From: Marinicrinis sediminis
Lineage (GTDB): Bacteria > Bacillota > Bacilli > Paenibacillales > KCTC-33676
Assembly (NCBI RefSeq): GCF_042685085.1
Contig: NZ_JBHUMM010000023.1
Coordinates: 62,001 to 126,000 of the forward strand
DNA length: 64,000 bases
Direction: 5' to 3'
This document shows, in pieces, positions 34,140 to 44,400 of this stretch. The stretch's first letter is position 1; each line of letters starts with the position of its first letter. The notes beneath the pieces were generated by a model. It had not been told where the DNA came from and searched no databases. It saw only the letters and a program-made list of their open reading frames with translations. Position numbers and translations under genes: made by a program.

Positions 34140-35371
34140 TCTTCTCCCGCTCCTTTCTTGCCATTTTCGGATTTTATCGCTTCTTCCTCGACTTTCAGAG
34201 GAACGTCAATCTTGATTTTGGTGCCGGTTTGCTTGCTCGACTCAATCTTAAAGGTTCCTTCCAGGAGATCCACCCGCTCTTTCATTCCCATTAAGCCGAA
34301 ATTGTCTCCCTCGGATATTTTGCGTTCAACCAGCTCTGGATCAAATCCGACCCCATTATCCGCCACGCTGACCTGGACCCGATCCTGCTGGTACGTAATC
34401 CATACTTCTACGAATGTCGCCTGGGCATGCTTGAGCACATTGGAGAAGCTCTCCTGTACGAGCCTGAACAAAGCGACCTCCATTGCCGACGGGAGTCTGG
34501 CCTGCTTGCCGTGGAAATCAAACTGGGTACGGATCTTGTGCTTATCCTCAAAGTCCTGCACAAATTTCCGAAGTGTGGGGATCAACCCTAAATCATCCAA
34601 AGCCATTGGACGCAAATTAAAGATCATTTTACGAACTTCCTCCAGGTTGTCCCTTACCTGACCCTTCAGATCATGAATTTCGACCTTGGCCATCTCATAG
34701 TCCTGCTTGTTCATCATGCGCTCGGTAATTTCCGTTCGCAAGATCAGATTGGCCATTGATTGAGCCATGCCATCATGAATCTCTCTGGCTATTCGTCTTC
34801 GCTCTTCTTCTTGAGCTAAAATGATCTTTAATCCCAGCAGCTGACGATTTTTAGCGGATTCCAGGATTCTGGTCACCTGATTGAGATCACCAGACAAATA
34901 TTCCAGGACCACATTCATCTGAGACGCAACGGTTTCCGCACGTTCAATCGTTTTTTCTACATTTCTAGTCCTTTTTTGCAAATCATCTCTTCTGGCTTTG
35001 AGGTTGATCTCTTTCTCCCGATAAATGAGGATGTCCATCTGAATTTTGGTCGCAGTCTCATAGGCTTGTTTAATGTCCTGCTCCTGGTAACGCCCGAAAT
35101 CCCGGCTCACCTCGGACAAACGAATACGAGCCTTCCGAAAATCCAGTTCCAACTGGTCTACACGGTCAATGGTGATTTTCGTTTCCTCGATCACCTTCTC
35201 CAGCTCTTTATTCAACGAATCAAGCTCAGAGCGGGCGCTCTCGCAAATCTCAAAAATCTGATATCTGCTATTGTCCATCACTTCTACCGCATTTTTGATC
35301 ACGCGGTCGATCGAATCTGCTTGAACATTCACGTCGCCCGTCTCCTCGCTCTTCATAATATGCTTTCGCAC
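34136..35371 (-). CDS. degS: sensor histidine kinase DegS
   Basis: The 411-residue cytoplasmic kinase has an N-terminal coiled-coil sensor region (LSEVSRDFGRYQEQDIKQAYE), the HisKA_3 phosphoacceptor motif REIHDGMAQSMANLILR and the dimerisation segment YEVRR-like LEEVRKMIFNLRPMALDDLGLIPTLRKF. The HATPase C-terminus carries ADNGVGFDP and FGLMGMKERVDLLEG. No membrane segment is visible. The start is a GTG at 35371 with AGGGG nine bases upstream; an ATG at 35356 has no ribosome site. It phosphorylates the DegU encoded next. Confidence 0.95.
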   Translation of the reverse strand: MRKHIMKSEETGDVNVQADSIDRVIKNAVEVMDNSRYQIFEICESARSELDSLNKELEKVIEETKITIDRVDQLELDFRKARIRLSEVSRDFGRYQEQDIKQAYETATKIQMDILIYREKEINLKARRDDLQKRTRNVEKTIERAETVASQMNVVLEYLSGDLNQVTRILESAKNRQLLGLKIILAQEEERRRIAREIHDGMAQSMANLILRTEITERMMNKQDYEMAKVEIHDLKGQVRDNLEEVRKMIFNLRPMALDDLGLIPTLRKFVQDFEDKHKIRTQFDFHGKQARLPSAMEVALFRLVQESFSNVLKHAQATFVEVWITYQQDRVQVSVADNGVGFDPELVERKISEGDNFGLMGMKERVDLLEGTFKIESSKQTGTKIKIDVPLKVEEEAIKSENGKKGAGEE

Positions 35372-35464
35372 CGCGGCAGCCCCTGCACGCGGTACGAGAC
35401 ATAGGCAGTCCTGATTATCATGTTACCACAATTTATCGACATCGGGGTATGCTAAAAGGACTAA

Positions 35465-38152
35465 TTACTGCAGGGTAACGGCTTTAGTCGCCTGGTCCCA
35501 TCCGACTTTCCACCCAAATGTTTCGGCAATGAATCGCAGCGGAACCATCGTACGTCCACTCATAATTTCAGGGGCAATCGGAGCTTCAGTCGCGATACCG
35601 TTTTTCACCATTAAGCGGTTGTCAATCCACATATCCAGCAAGTGTTCCCCCTTGATCACGGTGATTTTGCTCGTCTTAGGGTCCCACCTCACCTGTCCAC
35701 CCAAGGCGTCCACGATAAACCGAATGGGAATTAGCGTATGACCGTTTTTGACAACTGGAGCCTGATCCAGCACCATTTGCTGGCTGTCTACCTGCAAGCT
35801 CTTCTGGTTAATCTTTACATAAACCTTCGGGTATTGCATAGCCGGCAGTTGGCCCTGCATCATCCAGACGAGGTTGTCGAAAGCGATGGTGCCCTTGAGC
35901 CCCCGGCTGTCCTGTCCATTTTCCGGGTTAACGACATACAGTCTTTTCAATTTAATCGGATAGGTGACATTCAATTTACTTAAATCTGCCACCGCACTTT
36001 TCCAGCCACTCCAGTCCAGATTTTGGGTGAATTCCAGGTAATGACTCTTGCCACTGGCATCTACGATCTCGCCTCGTACCCAGTTGTAGCTCTGATCGCC
36101 ATAGATGCTTGCTTTTAATTGAAGGGGCTTGCCATCAATCTGGACACCCTTGTCTTCGTTGAAGGAGGCATAGACGGCTTTAGTCCCTTTGCCTGCCGTA
36201 AAATCATAGTCAATTCGCAGCGCATCGGTCGGGTTGCTGCCGACAGGCCCATTAGCTGTGACGGAACCATTCACTTCAGATGGCGTTACGAGCTTGGAAA
36301 TACCAGGCGTCGGACCGTCAAAGTCAAGAAACGGCTTCTCCACTCCGGTCGGCAAGGTCAGCATGGTACTGAAATCATCATACCTGGCGATCACACGTCC
36401 CACACCTTGATTGTCTGAAATGGTGTTCACCTTAAACCCATTTGAAGTCGTCTGGCCATCAAATCCGATCCACTCCCATTGCACTAGGTGATTCGGAATC
36501 GTTTTCTTGATGCCGTCTTTTGTCACGGCCTCGAGCGACACTTGATAAGCATTCCCTTCAGTCAGGACATAAGCACTGGCTGGCTTGAGCTTGACGGAAG
36601 CGAGGTCCTGTTTGCCAATGACACGGATCTGCTTGGTTTGCACGGCATTTCCTGCCTTGGCAGAAATCGTGGTGGTGCCAGCTTTGGTCGCGGTAAAGGT
36701 TTGCCCAGAGAGACTGCCGATAGGCTGGCTCTGCGACCACTGGACGGTTGTTTTTGAAGTATCAATCGGGTTGTAATATTGATCATAGGCCCGATATTGA
36801 TACTGGCTGGACTCCCCGATGAACAGCATTTGGCTGCCGTCTATGAGGATTCCGCTCACTTCACCGTCAGGTGCTTCTGTATAGACGCCAATCCCGTTAA
36901 TGACAGAACGTTGGGAGCTGAATTCCGGTGTGTTGGCCAGCTTGGGATCGAACGTACCGAGCGGTCTGGACACCAGCGTAGTGGACCCGCCACCATCCAA
37001 ATTCATGCCTTTCTCAATGCCCATTTCCACCATGAGCTGCTGGAACTCTCTTACGTACAGACCTGCGCTATCTCCCGCATGATCAGCTGTAACCAGGTAC
37101 ACGTATCTGCGATCCGCAGAGTACCCGATACCAGAACGTGAGCGATTGCCGTCTATGCTGGAGATGTCTCTGGAAAACGCCGACGGCTTTCCTCCTTCAA
37201 CCAACAAGGTATGCCCGCCAATCAGCATCTCGAAATCGGCTGCATCATACAGATTTTTGGGATTGGTTGATTTCATGGCATAATCAATTTGAATCGCTTG
37301 CCCGACCTGGAGACTGGTTTTCACATAATCGACCGCTGTTCCGGCCGCTCTCAGAATGTAGCCATCCTTAGGTACGAGCATCTCCAGTTTTTTTCCAATG
37401 GAGATTTGCTCAATCACTCCATTTCGTACGAGTACTTCTGTCGGCGTTGTGGCTCCATCATTGCCTCGATCGATCTGGCCCCAATCAGACGTATAGAGAT
37501 GAATTTTATTCTGATGACTGTGCTCGGTGACACCGCTGACGTTTTTATACCAGGAATAGGTCTGATTGATTCCTGCGAGCGGAAAAGCCGTTCCATTCGC
37601 AGCTTTGACGGTTCCGGTAAATTGATACTGGTCAATCACCGGTTTGCGGTCCTCTGTCAGACCGAACGTGTAAAGACCCTGAACCGGAGAAGGACTGGTG
37701 ATGACCTCTCCATTCGAGATGGAAGGACCCAGCGGTGAACCTTCCGCAGAAAAGGAAAAGAAATCTGCGTTCATGCCAGCAACGGCTGAGGTTTCCTTGG
37801 CCATATTCAACACGGTATTCGTTTTGGTCAGTTGCCCTTGTCGTCCTGTCATAACATCCAGTTTGACATGCGGATTCTGCAGGTCCACGACGACGACGTT
37901 GGCTTCAGCCTGTACGTTTTTGCCGTTTCTTTCAAATGTTCGCACATATTTTTTCAATACAGCGCCTGCCGTAATAGGCGATTCTTCTACGAGTTGAAGG
38001 ACAGGCTGCTTCGCGGCTGCTTCTGCCTGCGTTGCAGAAAACAAGCTTCCCCGGAGGATGCCTTCTGCTCCTGGACCTGTCGTTTGCAAGGCAATCAGGG
38101 TGCTTAAGGCAATCACGGCACCCTTCCTCTTCCATTTTTGATTGTTGTGCAT
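35465..38152 (-). CDS. secreted phosphodiester glycosidase with stalk domains
   Basis: The 895-residue protein has a signal peptide, a phosphodiester glycosidase domain (NAGPA/DUF2233; AGMNADFFSFS, LVTADHAGDSAG, MNLDGGGSTTLVSRP) at residues about 95-440, a Big-like immunoglobulin domain (TATKAGTTTISAK), a beta-rich domain, and two copper-amine-oxidase N-terminal-like modules at the C-terminus (LIPIRFIVDALGGQVRW, MVPLRFIAETFGWKVGW). The start at 38152 has GGGAGGAG upstream. Such enzymes remove GlcNAc from phosphodiesters in eukaryotes; in Firmicutes they act on cell-surface phosphoglycans. Neighbours are S-layer proteins and polysaccharide genes, consistent with the cell surface. Confidence 0.85.
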   Translation of the reverse strand: MHNNQKWKRKGAVIALSTLIALQTTGPGAEGILRGSLFSATQAEAAAKQPVLQLVEESPITAGAVLKKYVRTFERNGKNVQAEANVVVVDLQNPHVKLDVMTGRQGQLTKTNTVLNMAKETSAVAGMNADFFSFSAEGSPLGPSISNGEVITSPSPVQGLYTFGLTEDRKPVIDQYQFTGTVKAANGTAFPLAGINQTYSWYKNVSGVTEHSHQNKIHLYTSDWGQIDRGNDGATTPTEVLVRNGVIEQISIGKKLEMLVPKDGYILRAAGTAVDYVKTSLQVGQAIQIDYAMKSTNPKNLYDAADFEMLIGGHTLLVEGGKPSAFSRDISSIDGNRSRSGIGYSADRRYVYLVTADHAGDSAGLYVREFQQLMVEMGIEKGMNLDGGGSTTLVSRPLGTFDPKLANTPEFSSQRSVINGIGVYTEAPDGEVSGILIDGSQMLFIGESSQYQYRAYDQYYNPIDTSKTTVQWSQSQPIGSLSGQTFTATKAGTTTISAKAGNAVQTKQIRVIGKQDLASVKLKPASAYVLTEGNAYQVSLEAVTKDGIKKTIPNHLVQWEWIGFDGQTTSNGFKVNTISDNQGVGRVIARYDDFSTMLTLPTGVEKPFLDFDGPTPGISKLVTPSEVNGSVTANGPVGSNPTDALRIDYDFTAGKGTKAVYASFNEDKGVQIDGKPLQLKASIYGDQSYNWVRGEIVDASGKSHYLEFTQNLDWSGWKSAVADLSKLNVTYPIKLKRLYVVNPENGQDSRGLKGTIAFDNLVWMMQGQLPAMQYPKVYVKINQKSLQVDSQQMVLDQAPVVKNGHTLIPIRFIVDALGGQVRWDPKTSKITVIKGEHLLDMWIDNRLMVKNGIATEAPIAPEIMSGRTMVPLRFIAETFGWKVGWDQATKAVTLQ

Positions 38153-38300
38153 GTATGATCTTTCTCCTCCCGTTTTTCCTTCCAAATCTGATATCGGACT
38201 GCACGATGAAATATGGGGCCTCTATCTCTCTACTCATATAGACTATAGAATCTATGAAAAGGTTTCGTGCAAAATTCAGGAATTGTGAGGGAAGAGGAAC

Positions 38301-38341
38301 GAGAAAATAGACTTGGCTCATTCTGACCAAGTCTATTCTCT
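38301..38341 (-). terminator. Rho-independent terminator of the first SLH gene
   Basis: On the minus strand AATAGACTTGG pairs with CCAAGTCTATT around a 10-base loop and is followed by TTCTC. It lies about 25 bases after the stop at 38367. Confidence 0.75.
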
Positions 38342-38366
38342 CATCTATTAAATTTGGAACGAAGCT

Positions 38367-40001
38367 TTAAGGAAGGAGCTGCTGAATAACTTGAGCGCTT
38401 TCTGCACGCGTGGTCCACGCTTTTGGATTAAAGACTTGCTCCCCTTGTCCAACAAGCAATCCCAGTTCTACAGCCTCATTGACCGCGACCATGGCCCATG
38501 GACTGATGGACGTTCGATCTGTGAAGGCATTATCATCACCAGATAGCGTCTGCTGTCCATATTTTCGCTCATAGGCTCTCATCAGCATAACCGCCATCTC
38601 TTCTCTGGTAATTTTCTCCTGAGGAGCGAACTGGTCCGCTGCTCGGCCTTCAACCAGTCCTGCCTGATAAGCTGCTGCTACATCAGCCGCGTACCACGCG
38701 GTATCCTTTACATCCTGGAAAGGATGATCTGCCACATATTTCAGTTGGAGGGCTCTCACCAACAAGGCGGTGAATTCCGCACGCGTCACAGCGCGAGAAG
38801 GAGCAAACTCCGCATCACTTACGCCATATACAATTTGTTGTGCCGTTAATTGACGAATGACATCATAGGCCCAAAAAGAACCTTTAACATCCACGTAGTC
38901 TTTTTCATATGTGAAAATGCCATATGGGCTAAAATGAGAGACCTTTGCCGTCAGCCAACCATCTTTTTTGTCACCTGGCACATAGGTGGCATTGCCCATC
39001 TCATTGATCGTATACATGTACGTCAGCCTGTCCTCCGTATCCATGTCGATTCGCATAGAAAGGGTAAGGGCTGGTGTGAAACCGGTCAGACGGAGTGGGT
39101 CCCCTTCGTCCGTTTCTACGAATAGTTCAAAGTCAATCACTTCTCCAGCTGGCGTCATCTCTGTATTTCCTTGATTTTCCGCTGCTGTTACCACACTGAT
39201 TTGTTCATCTTGCAACGATTTCATCTGAAGTACAATTTCTGCCTGGCTCCATTCATTTGAATGTAGGAGATCCAGATGTTCGAGCAACAGTTTCCCTGGG
39301 ATGGTCAATTGAAAGGCCGTTCCCTGAATCACCCATTCTACATTTTCTGCAATGGCATCTGTATCTGCCGGAATGCGCAACACTTCCGTTGAATCATCTA
39401 ATTCAAGTGTAATGCGGCCGTTGCTGTCAGGCTGAAGATCTTCCTCGGTCAATATCCACTCTGCACCCTGCGGGTCACTTTCCTCACCTTCTGATCCTGA
39501 TCCATCCGGGATACTTCCCCCTGTAGAAGGAGATCCATTTCCGTTACTGCTTCCATTTCCTCCGTTATTTCCTGTATTGCTCTCAGGCTTCTCATATACA
39601 TACTGATAGACGGAACCTGTCACAGTGTCCAGTCCGGCAAATACCGAGTTATCATCCATCCAATGAAACCCATAAACATCTTCTGTAACGCCTGTGCTGC
39701 TGAGATCACCTTCAAGCGAATAATAGAGACCGTTTCCATTCGTGTGACTCGTCATTGTCAAGAGGTTCGTAATGTCAATCTGCGTGCCTTGTGGTGATTC
39801 CACATAGACCGCTTTCGTTACAGATGGATCTGCATCATTGGCATCGTCATAGTAAACGGCTCCGGTTACGGTTTGCGAGGTCTTGTCAAAGTGAAATACG
39901 ACACGATCTGCCGCAAGCGCCAGTACAGGCAAAGCCAGACTGATCACAAGCATCACAGCAACCGCGCCACTCAATCTCTTCCATTTTGCAGATGCATTCA
40001 C
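38367..40001 (-). CDS. SLH-domain cell-surface protein A
   Basis: The 544-residue secreted protein has a signal peptide (GAVAVMLVISLALPVLALA), a unique N-terminal domain, a Gly/Ser/Asn-rich linker (SNTGNNGGNGSSNGNG) and a DUF-like beta region. It ends in three SLH repeats (VIRQLTAQQIVYGVSDAEF, AAYQAGLVEGRAADQFAP, VNEAVELGLLVGQGEQVF) that anchor it to the pyruvylated secondary cell wall polymer. I chose the GTG at 40001 because GAGGAGG lies seven bases upstream; an ATG at 40028 is an alternative. Its first about 80 mature residues resemble those of the second SLH protein at 41406-44483. Confidence 0.85.
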   Translation of the reverse strand: MNASAKWKRLSGAVAVMLVISLALPVLALAADRVVFHFDKTSQTVTGAVYYDDANDADPSVTKAVYVESPQGTQIDITNLLTMTSHTNGNGLYYSLEGDLSSTGVTEDVYGFHWMDDNSVFAGLDTVTGSVYQYVYEKPESNTGNNGGNGSSNGNGSPSTGGSIPDGSGSEGEESDPQGAEWILTEEDLQPDSNGRITLELDDSTEVLRIPADTDAIAENVEWVIQGTAFQLTIPGKLLLEHLDLLHSNEWSQAEIVLQMKSLQDEQISVVTAAENQGNTEMTPAGEVIDFELFVETDEGDPLRLTGFTPALTLSMRIDMDTEDRLTYMYTINEMGNATYVPGDKKDGWLTAKVSHFSPYGIFTYEKDYVDVKGSFWAYDVIRQLTAQQIVYGVSDAEFAPSRAVTRAEFTALLVRALQLKYVADHPFQDVKDTAWYAADVAAAYQAGLVEGRAADQFAPQEKITREEMAVMLMRAYERKYGQQTLSGDDNAFTDRTSISPWAMVAVNEAVELGLLVGQGEQVFNPKAWTTRAESAQVIQQLLP

Positions 40002-40101
40002 TCCTGTTCCTCCTCTTCCATGATTCATTCAGTTTAACTTCTCCTGGAAGTCTCCCCATACATACCCCGCAAGAAAAAGTTTGAAACGGGAAACACAAAA
40101 A

Positions 40102-40133
40102 AAACACCAGTCTATGAACTGGTGTGAACGAAA
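40102..40133 (-). terminator. Rho-independent terminator of the epimerase gene
   Basis: On the minus strand ACACCAGT pairs with ACTGGTGT around a 6-base loop, followed by seven to eight T residues. It lies about 35 bases after the stop codon at 40167. Confidence 0.85.
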
Positions 40134-40166
40134 AGATTCCTAGTATGTTCGTTTTTCCAAGTCGGA

Positions 40167-41225
40167 TTAATGTTCACTTTGATGATAGGTGATATACCAG
40201 TCTACAAAACGTTTCAAACCTTCATACAAGGAGGTCTCTGGCTTGAATCCCGTTCGCACGGTCAAGCTGTCTATATCAGCGATCGTCGCCCTGACATCGC
40301 CAGGCTGCATGGGCTTCATTTGCTTCTGAGCAGGAAGACCGATAACTTCTTCCAGAGTCTGAACAAAGTCGATCAACCGCACGGCTCTCCCGCTTCCAAT
40401 ATTGTAAATGCGAAACGGCGCAGTGCTGATATCCGGTGCCCATGTGTCCGACTCGAGCCCTTCATAGTGGGTTGACGGATACGGTGACAGCAAGGATGAC
40501 TCTGGAGGCAGTGGCAGCAAACGAACCATTCCCTCCACAATGTCATCGATGTAAGTAAAGTCTCTCACCATATTCCCCTGATTGAACAATGCAATGGGCT
40601 CCCTGCGCAAAATGGCTTTTGTAAATAAATAAGGGGCCATGTCCGGTCGTCCCCATGGTCCGTATACCGTAAAAAAACGGAGACCGGTTGTCGGCAATTG
40701 ATAAAGATGACTGTATGTATGTGCCATGAGCTCATTGGATCGTTTGGTTGCGGCATACAAGCTGACCGGATGATCGACCGGTTGGGCTGTAGAATACGGT
40801 AAAGAAGAATTGGCTCCGTACACAGAACTGGAGGAGGCATAGATGAAGTGCTTCACCTTGTGCTGTCTGGCATGCTCCAGCATGTGAACAAATCCGGCTA
40901 CATTCGCTTCGATGTAGGTGTGAGGCTGTTCCAAACTATATCGCACCCCTACTTGTGCAGCCAAATGAATGATAAAGGAGATGGCATGCTGTTTAAATAA
41001 ATCAGTCATTCCTTGCGCGTCATTGATATCCCAGGGAAAGAAGTGAAACTGAGGATGCTTTCTTAGTCTTTCCAGCCGAGCCTGCTTGAGCTGCGGATCA
41101 TAATAGTCATTGAGATGATCGATGCCGACGATCTTCATACCCATTTCAAGCAATCTCTCTGAGACATGCATGCCAATGAAACCAGCACAGCCTGTTACGA
41201 GCACGGTTGATGGAATAATAAGCAC
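40167..41225 (-). CDS. NAD-dependent epimerase, UDP-glucuronate 4-epimerase-like
   Basis: The 352-residue SDR enzyme has GCAGFIGMHVSERLL, the segment DHLNDYYDPQLK typical of UDP-glucuronate 4-epimerases (CapI/LpsL), FIIHLAAQVGVRYSLE, and the catalytic YASSSSVYG and YAATKRSNEL. It would interconvert UDP-glucuronate and UDP-galacturonate. The start is a GTG with GAAGGAAGGGG upstream. It stands alone between two SLH protein genes with its own terminator. It probably supplies an acidic sugar nucleotide to surface polysaccharides. Confidence 0.85.
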   Translation of the reverse strand: MLIIPSTVLVTGCAGFIGMHVSERLLEMGMKIVGIDHLNDYYDPQLKQARLERLRKHPQFHFFPWDINDAQGMTDLFKQHAISFIIHLAAQVGVRYSLEQPHTYIEANVAGFVHMLEHARQHKVKHFIYASSSSVYGANSSLPYSTAQPVDHPVSLYAATKRSNELMAHTYSHLYQLPTTGLRFFTVYGPWGRPDMAPYLFTKAILRREPIALFNQGNMVRDFTYIDDIVEGMVRLLPLPPESSLLSPYPSTHYEGLESDTWAPDISTAPFRIYNIGSGRAVRLIDFVQTLEEVIGLPAQKQMKPMQPGDVRATIADIDSLTVRTGFKPETSLYEGLKRFVDWYITYHQSEH

Positions 41226-41365
41226 GCCCCTTCCTTCTCAAGTTGCCTTTGTATCCATCATATCATTGATCTGCCTTTGTCTACAAAGTATAGCTGTGAC
41301 ATATGGAGGTGGCATGCATATGTCATTATGAATACGTGTTCTTGTATGTTCCTTTTCAAAAATAA

Positions 41366-41393
41366 ATGCCGCCAGTTGTTGAACTGACGGCAT
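41366..41393 (-). terminator. Rho-independent terminator of the second SLH gene
   Basis: On the minus strand GCCGTCAGTT pairs with AACTGGCGGC (one mismatch), followed by ATTTATTTTTG. It lies about 13 bases after the stop at 41406. Confidence 0.75.
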
Positions 41394-41405
41394 GGCTAAA
41401 ATGTG

Positions 41406-44400
41406 TTATTGAAGCAGATTGTAGACTACTTGCGCGCTCTCGGCTCGCGTTGCATGCCCTTGCGGGTTAAAGTGCTGTTCACTGTGACCATTCATCAGAC
41501 CGAGTGAAACAATGGTTTGTACACTTTCTGTAGCCCATGAACTGATTTGGTTCACATCGTCAAATGTCAGCTCCGCTGCTGACACAGAGGTGTGGCCCGT
41601 CCGTTTTTCATAGGCACGAAGCAGCATAATCGCCATTTCCTGACGTGTGATGTTCGCATCCGGAGTAAAGGTACTCGTCGATGTCCCCGTCACAATGCCA
41701 GCCTGGACAGCTGCTTCTACCGATCCTGCGTACCATGCTCCCTCCGCTACATCTGTGAAGGAGGAACCTTTGCTCTCACTCTTCAAGCCCAAAGCTCTGA
41801 CCAGCAAGGATACGAACTCGGCACGGGTAACTTGCTCGTTTGGCGCAAAGCGATCTTCACTTTTGCCGGAAATGATCTGTTTGGCTGCCATGGATTGAAT
41901 CACCTTTTGGGCCCAGTGTCCCTCCACGTCCGTAAACTGCTTGTTTAATTCCAGTACTGCGTACTTGCTGAAATGATTCACTTCAACCACTAAGGTATTC
42001 CCTTCCCACTTGCCGCCTACATACTCCAGTTCTCCATCATCACCGATGTAGTAGACGCCTGCTACATCTTTATTCGCTCCAGGCTTGGCCTTTAGCTTGA
42101 TGGTAATCGGTTTCGAGAAGGTAGACAATTTCTTTTCCTGGCCTGTTTTTGTCAGAATGGACAGGTTCAGCTCATAGACATCTCCTGCCGCCTTGATTTG
42201 GGTATGGCTGTTCTGTTTATCTTTAAGCAATGCTTGCGTCTGTTCTTCTGCCACAGGTTCGAACGAAAAGCTGATTTGTGCATCCTGCAGCTCTTCTTCC
42301 GTCACCATTCCCTGCAGTTCTTCCAGTACTTCTCCCGGTATATCTGCAGCGAATTCATCGCCTTCGAAGGACAGTTTGCTGTTTTTATTCAGGCTTTTTG
42401 CTGCCGCCGGAAGCAAGACTTTCTTGTCTCCCTTTCCAAGGCTCACTTTTACTTTCCCCTGATCATCCGTTTGAAGACTGTCTTCCTTGACCAGATTCGT
42501 GCCTTCTTCCTTTTCTTGCTCTTTCTCCTCATTAACTACTGGAGGGATGAAGACTCCAGTACCTCCTCCTCCACCACCACCTGTGGAAGTTTCAGGTTGG
42601 ATGGAGATATTGTTGATCTTCCTATAGTCAGTCAGATAAGTGTGAGTAGGGTAGACCACATATTCAGATATCGCTACCTTCATTGTATAATCATGACCTT
42701 CACTGGCTGGCAATATGATCTCAGAACCACTTGAATCCTCAGACATCACTAAAGTATATTCAACTCCAACTTCCAATTCTGTCGTGGTATCAAATGAAAA
42801 GTAACTCAAACCCTCTTCCGTTGTAGAGTAATAAAAATGGACCATCGTATATTCATTTCCGAATTGATCTGTCAAAGTAAGATCATCTGCTGTGAATTCT
42901 GAATCGATTTGAGTAGAATCGTCATCGCTGTATGGCAGTTCAATTTGTACTCTCGATCCACCGAACGTTTGTACAGAAGGTACGAAACGTACAATTTCAT
43001 CACCTTTATGAAGCTGATATTGGTTTTTTCTCATATGCTCACTAATCTGAAGCTCCTGAAAGTTTCCTGCTCCATATAAGTACTGAATACCACTTTTTTC
43101 AGATTCCTGACCCGCTTCATCCACTGCAGACACTTGGATTTTATTTTTTTCGCCTTTAATAATCGGGACGGTGCTGAAGTCAAAATAACCTTCTTGAATT
43201 CCCTCTGCCACTCTTTCATCATTGACGTAGACATGGTATCCACTGATGTCTTCCTCACCTGAGCCTATCCACTCCATAACCATCCCTATCAATGGTCTAT
43301 CAATAGCCTGATATTCTCCAGACAGCAGGGACGGATGCAATGGAGCAGGGTTTCCGATTGTAATGAAGTTGTATAGGTAATCTGTCGCGTAAAAAACTCC
43401 ATTTGAACTTATATCCTGTACGATGATTGCAATAAAATATTTCTGGCTCGCTTGTAATGGAAGGGTAATCTCATTACCTTCACTCACTTCTGACATTTTT
43501 ACCGAGTAAGTAGTACCTGCAGTGATTTCATCATCTATCCTAAGCGTAATCATGTTGTCCCCGATACGCAGTTCTATAATTTCATATTGACTTCCATTCT
43601 GATCTTCAATTACAAGATCATCCGCAGTAATGCTGTTGTTGATAATTGTGCAGTCTATCTGATTCTCACAAGGCATCCACATCGTGATGCTAGAACCGAA
43701 ATCTCTCTCATCTAAAGTCGAGATAGAAGCTGTGAATGTAATAAGTTTCTCTCCAGGCTGAAGCTGATGGCCGGCATCATATCCATCCATATGAAAATCT
43801 ACCGATTCAAATTCATTACTGATAAAAATAGATAAATCAGATGGCTCCGATTCATTACCGCCATAATCAATGGCAGTAATTTCAAAATAATACCATTGTC
43901 CCTGCTCAATCCCGTAATATCGATAATCCAAGTTTTGAATCGTATCCGCTACTTTTTCTCCATTGACGTACACATGATAACCAGCGAGATCAAACTCCGG
44001 TGACTCTTCCCAAAATACGCGAATATGATCAGTATAAATGTCATGTGTATCTGATAGTTGAGGCGGTGCGGGCTGAGGGTCATGGTTATATGTATAAACA
44101 TTTTCGGTAACACTGGAATTCAAGACGGTTCGTTGATCTTGTAAATCCTCAACAATAAACGCATCTATTCCATACTGATCAACAAGTGTCTTATCGTATA
44201 CCGTGCCTGAGACTGTATAGAATGCTTCTTTTCCTAACTCTTCCGGAGTCAAACTGAGATCATGAATCTCATTTTGTTCTCCATTAACCAGATAACTGAC
44301 ACTCGGTACTCCTGAATCACGATAAATGTCCTGATAGATCGCACCGTGAATTTGTCCGGTATGGCTATCGTAATATAACTTAACTTTCTCAACCGCCAAG

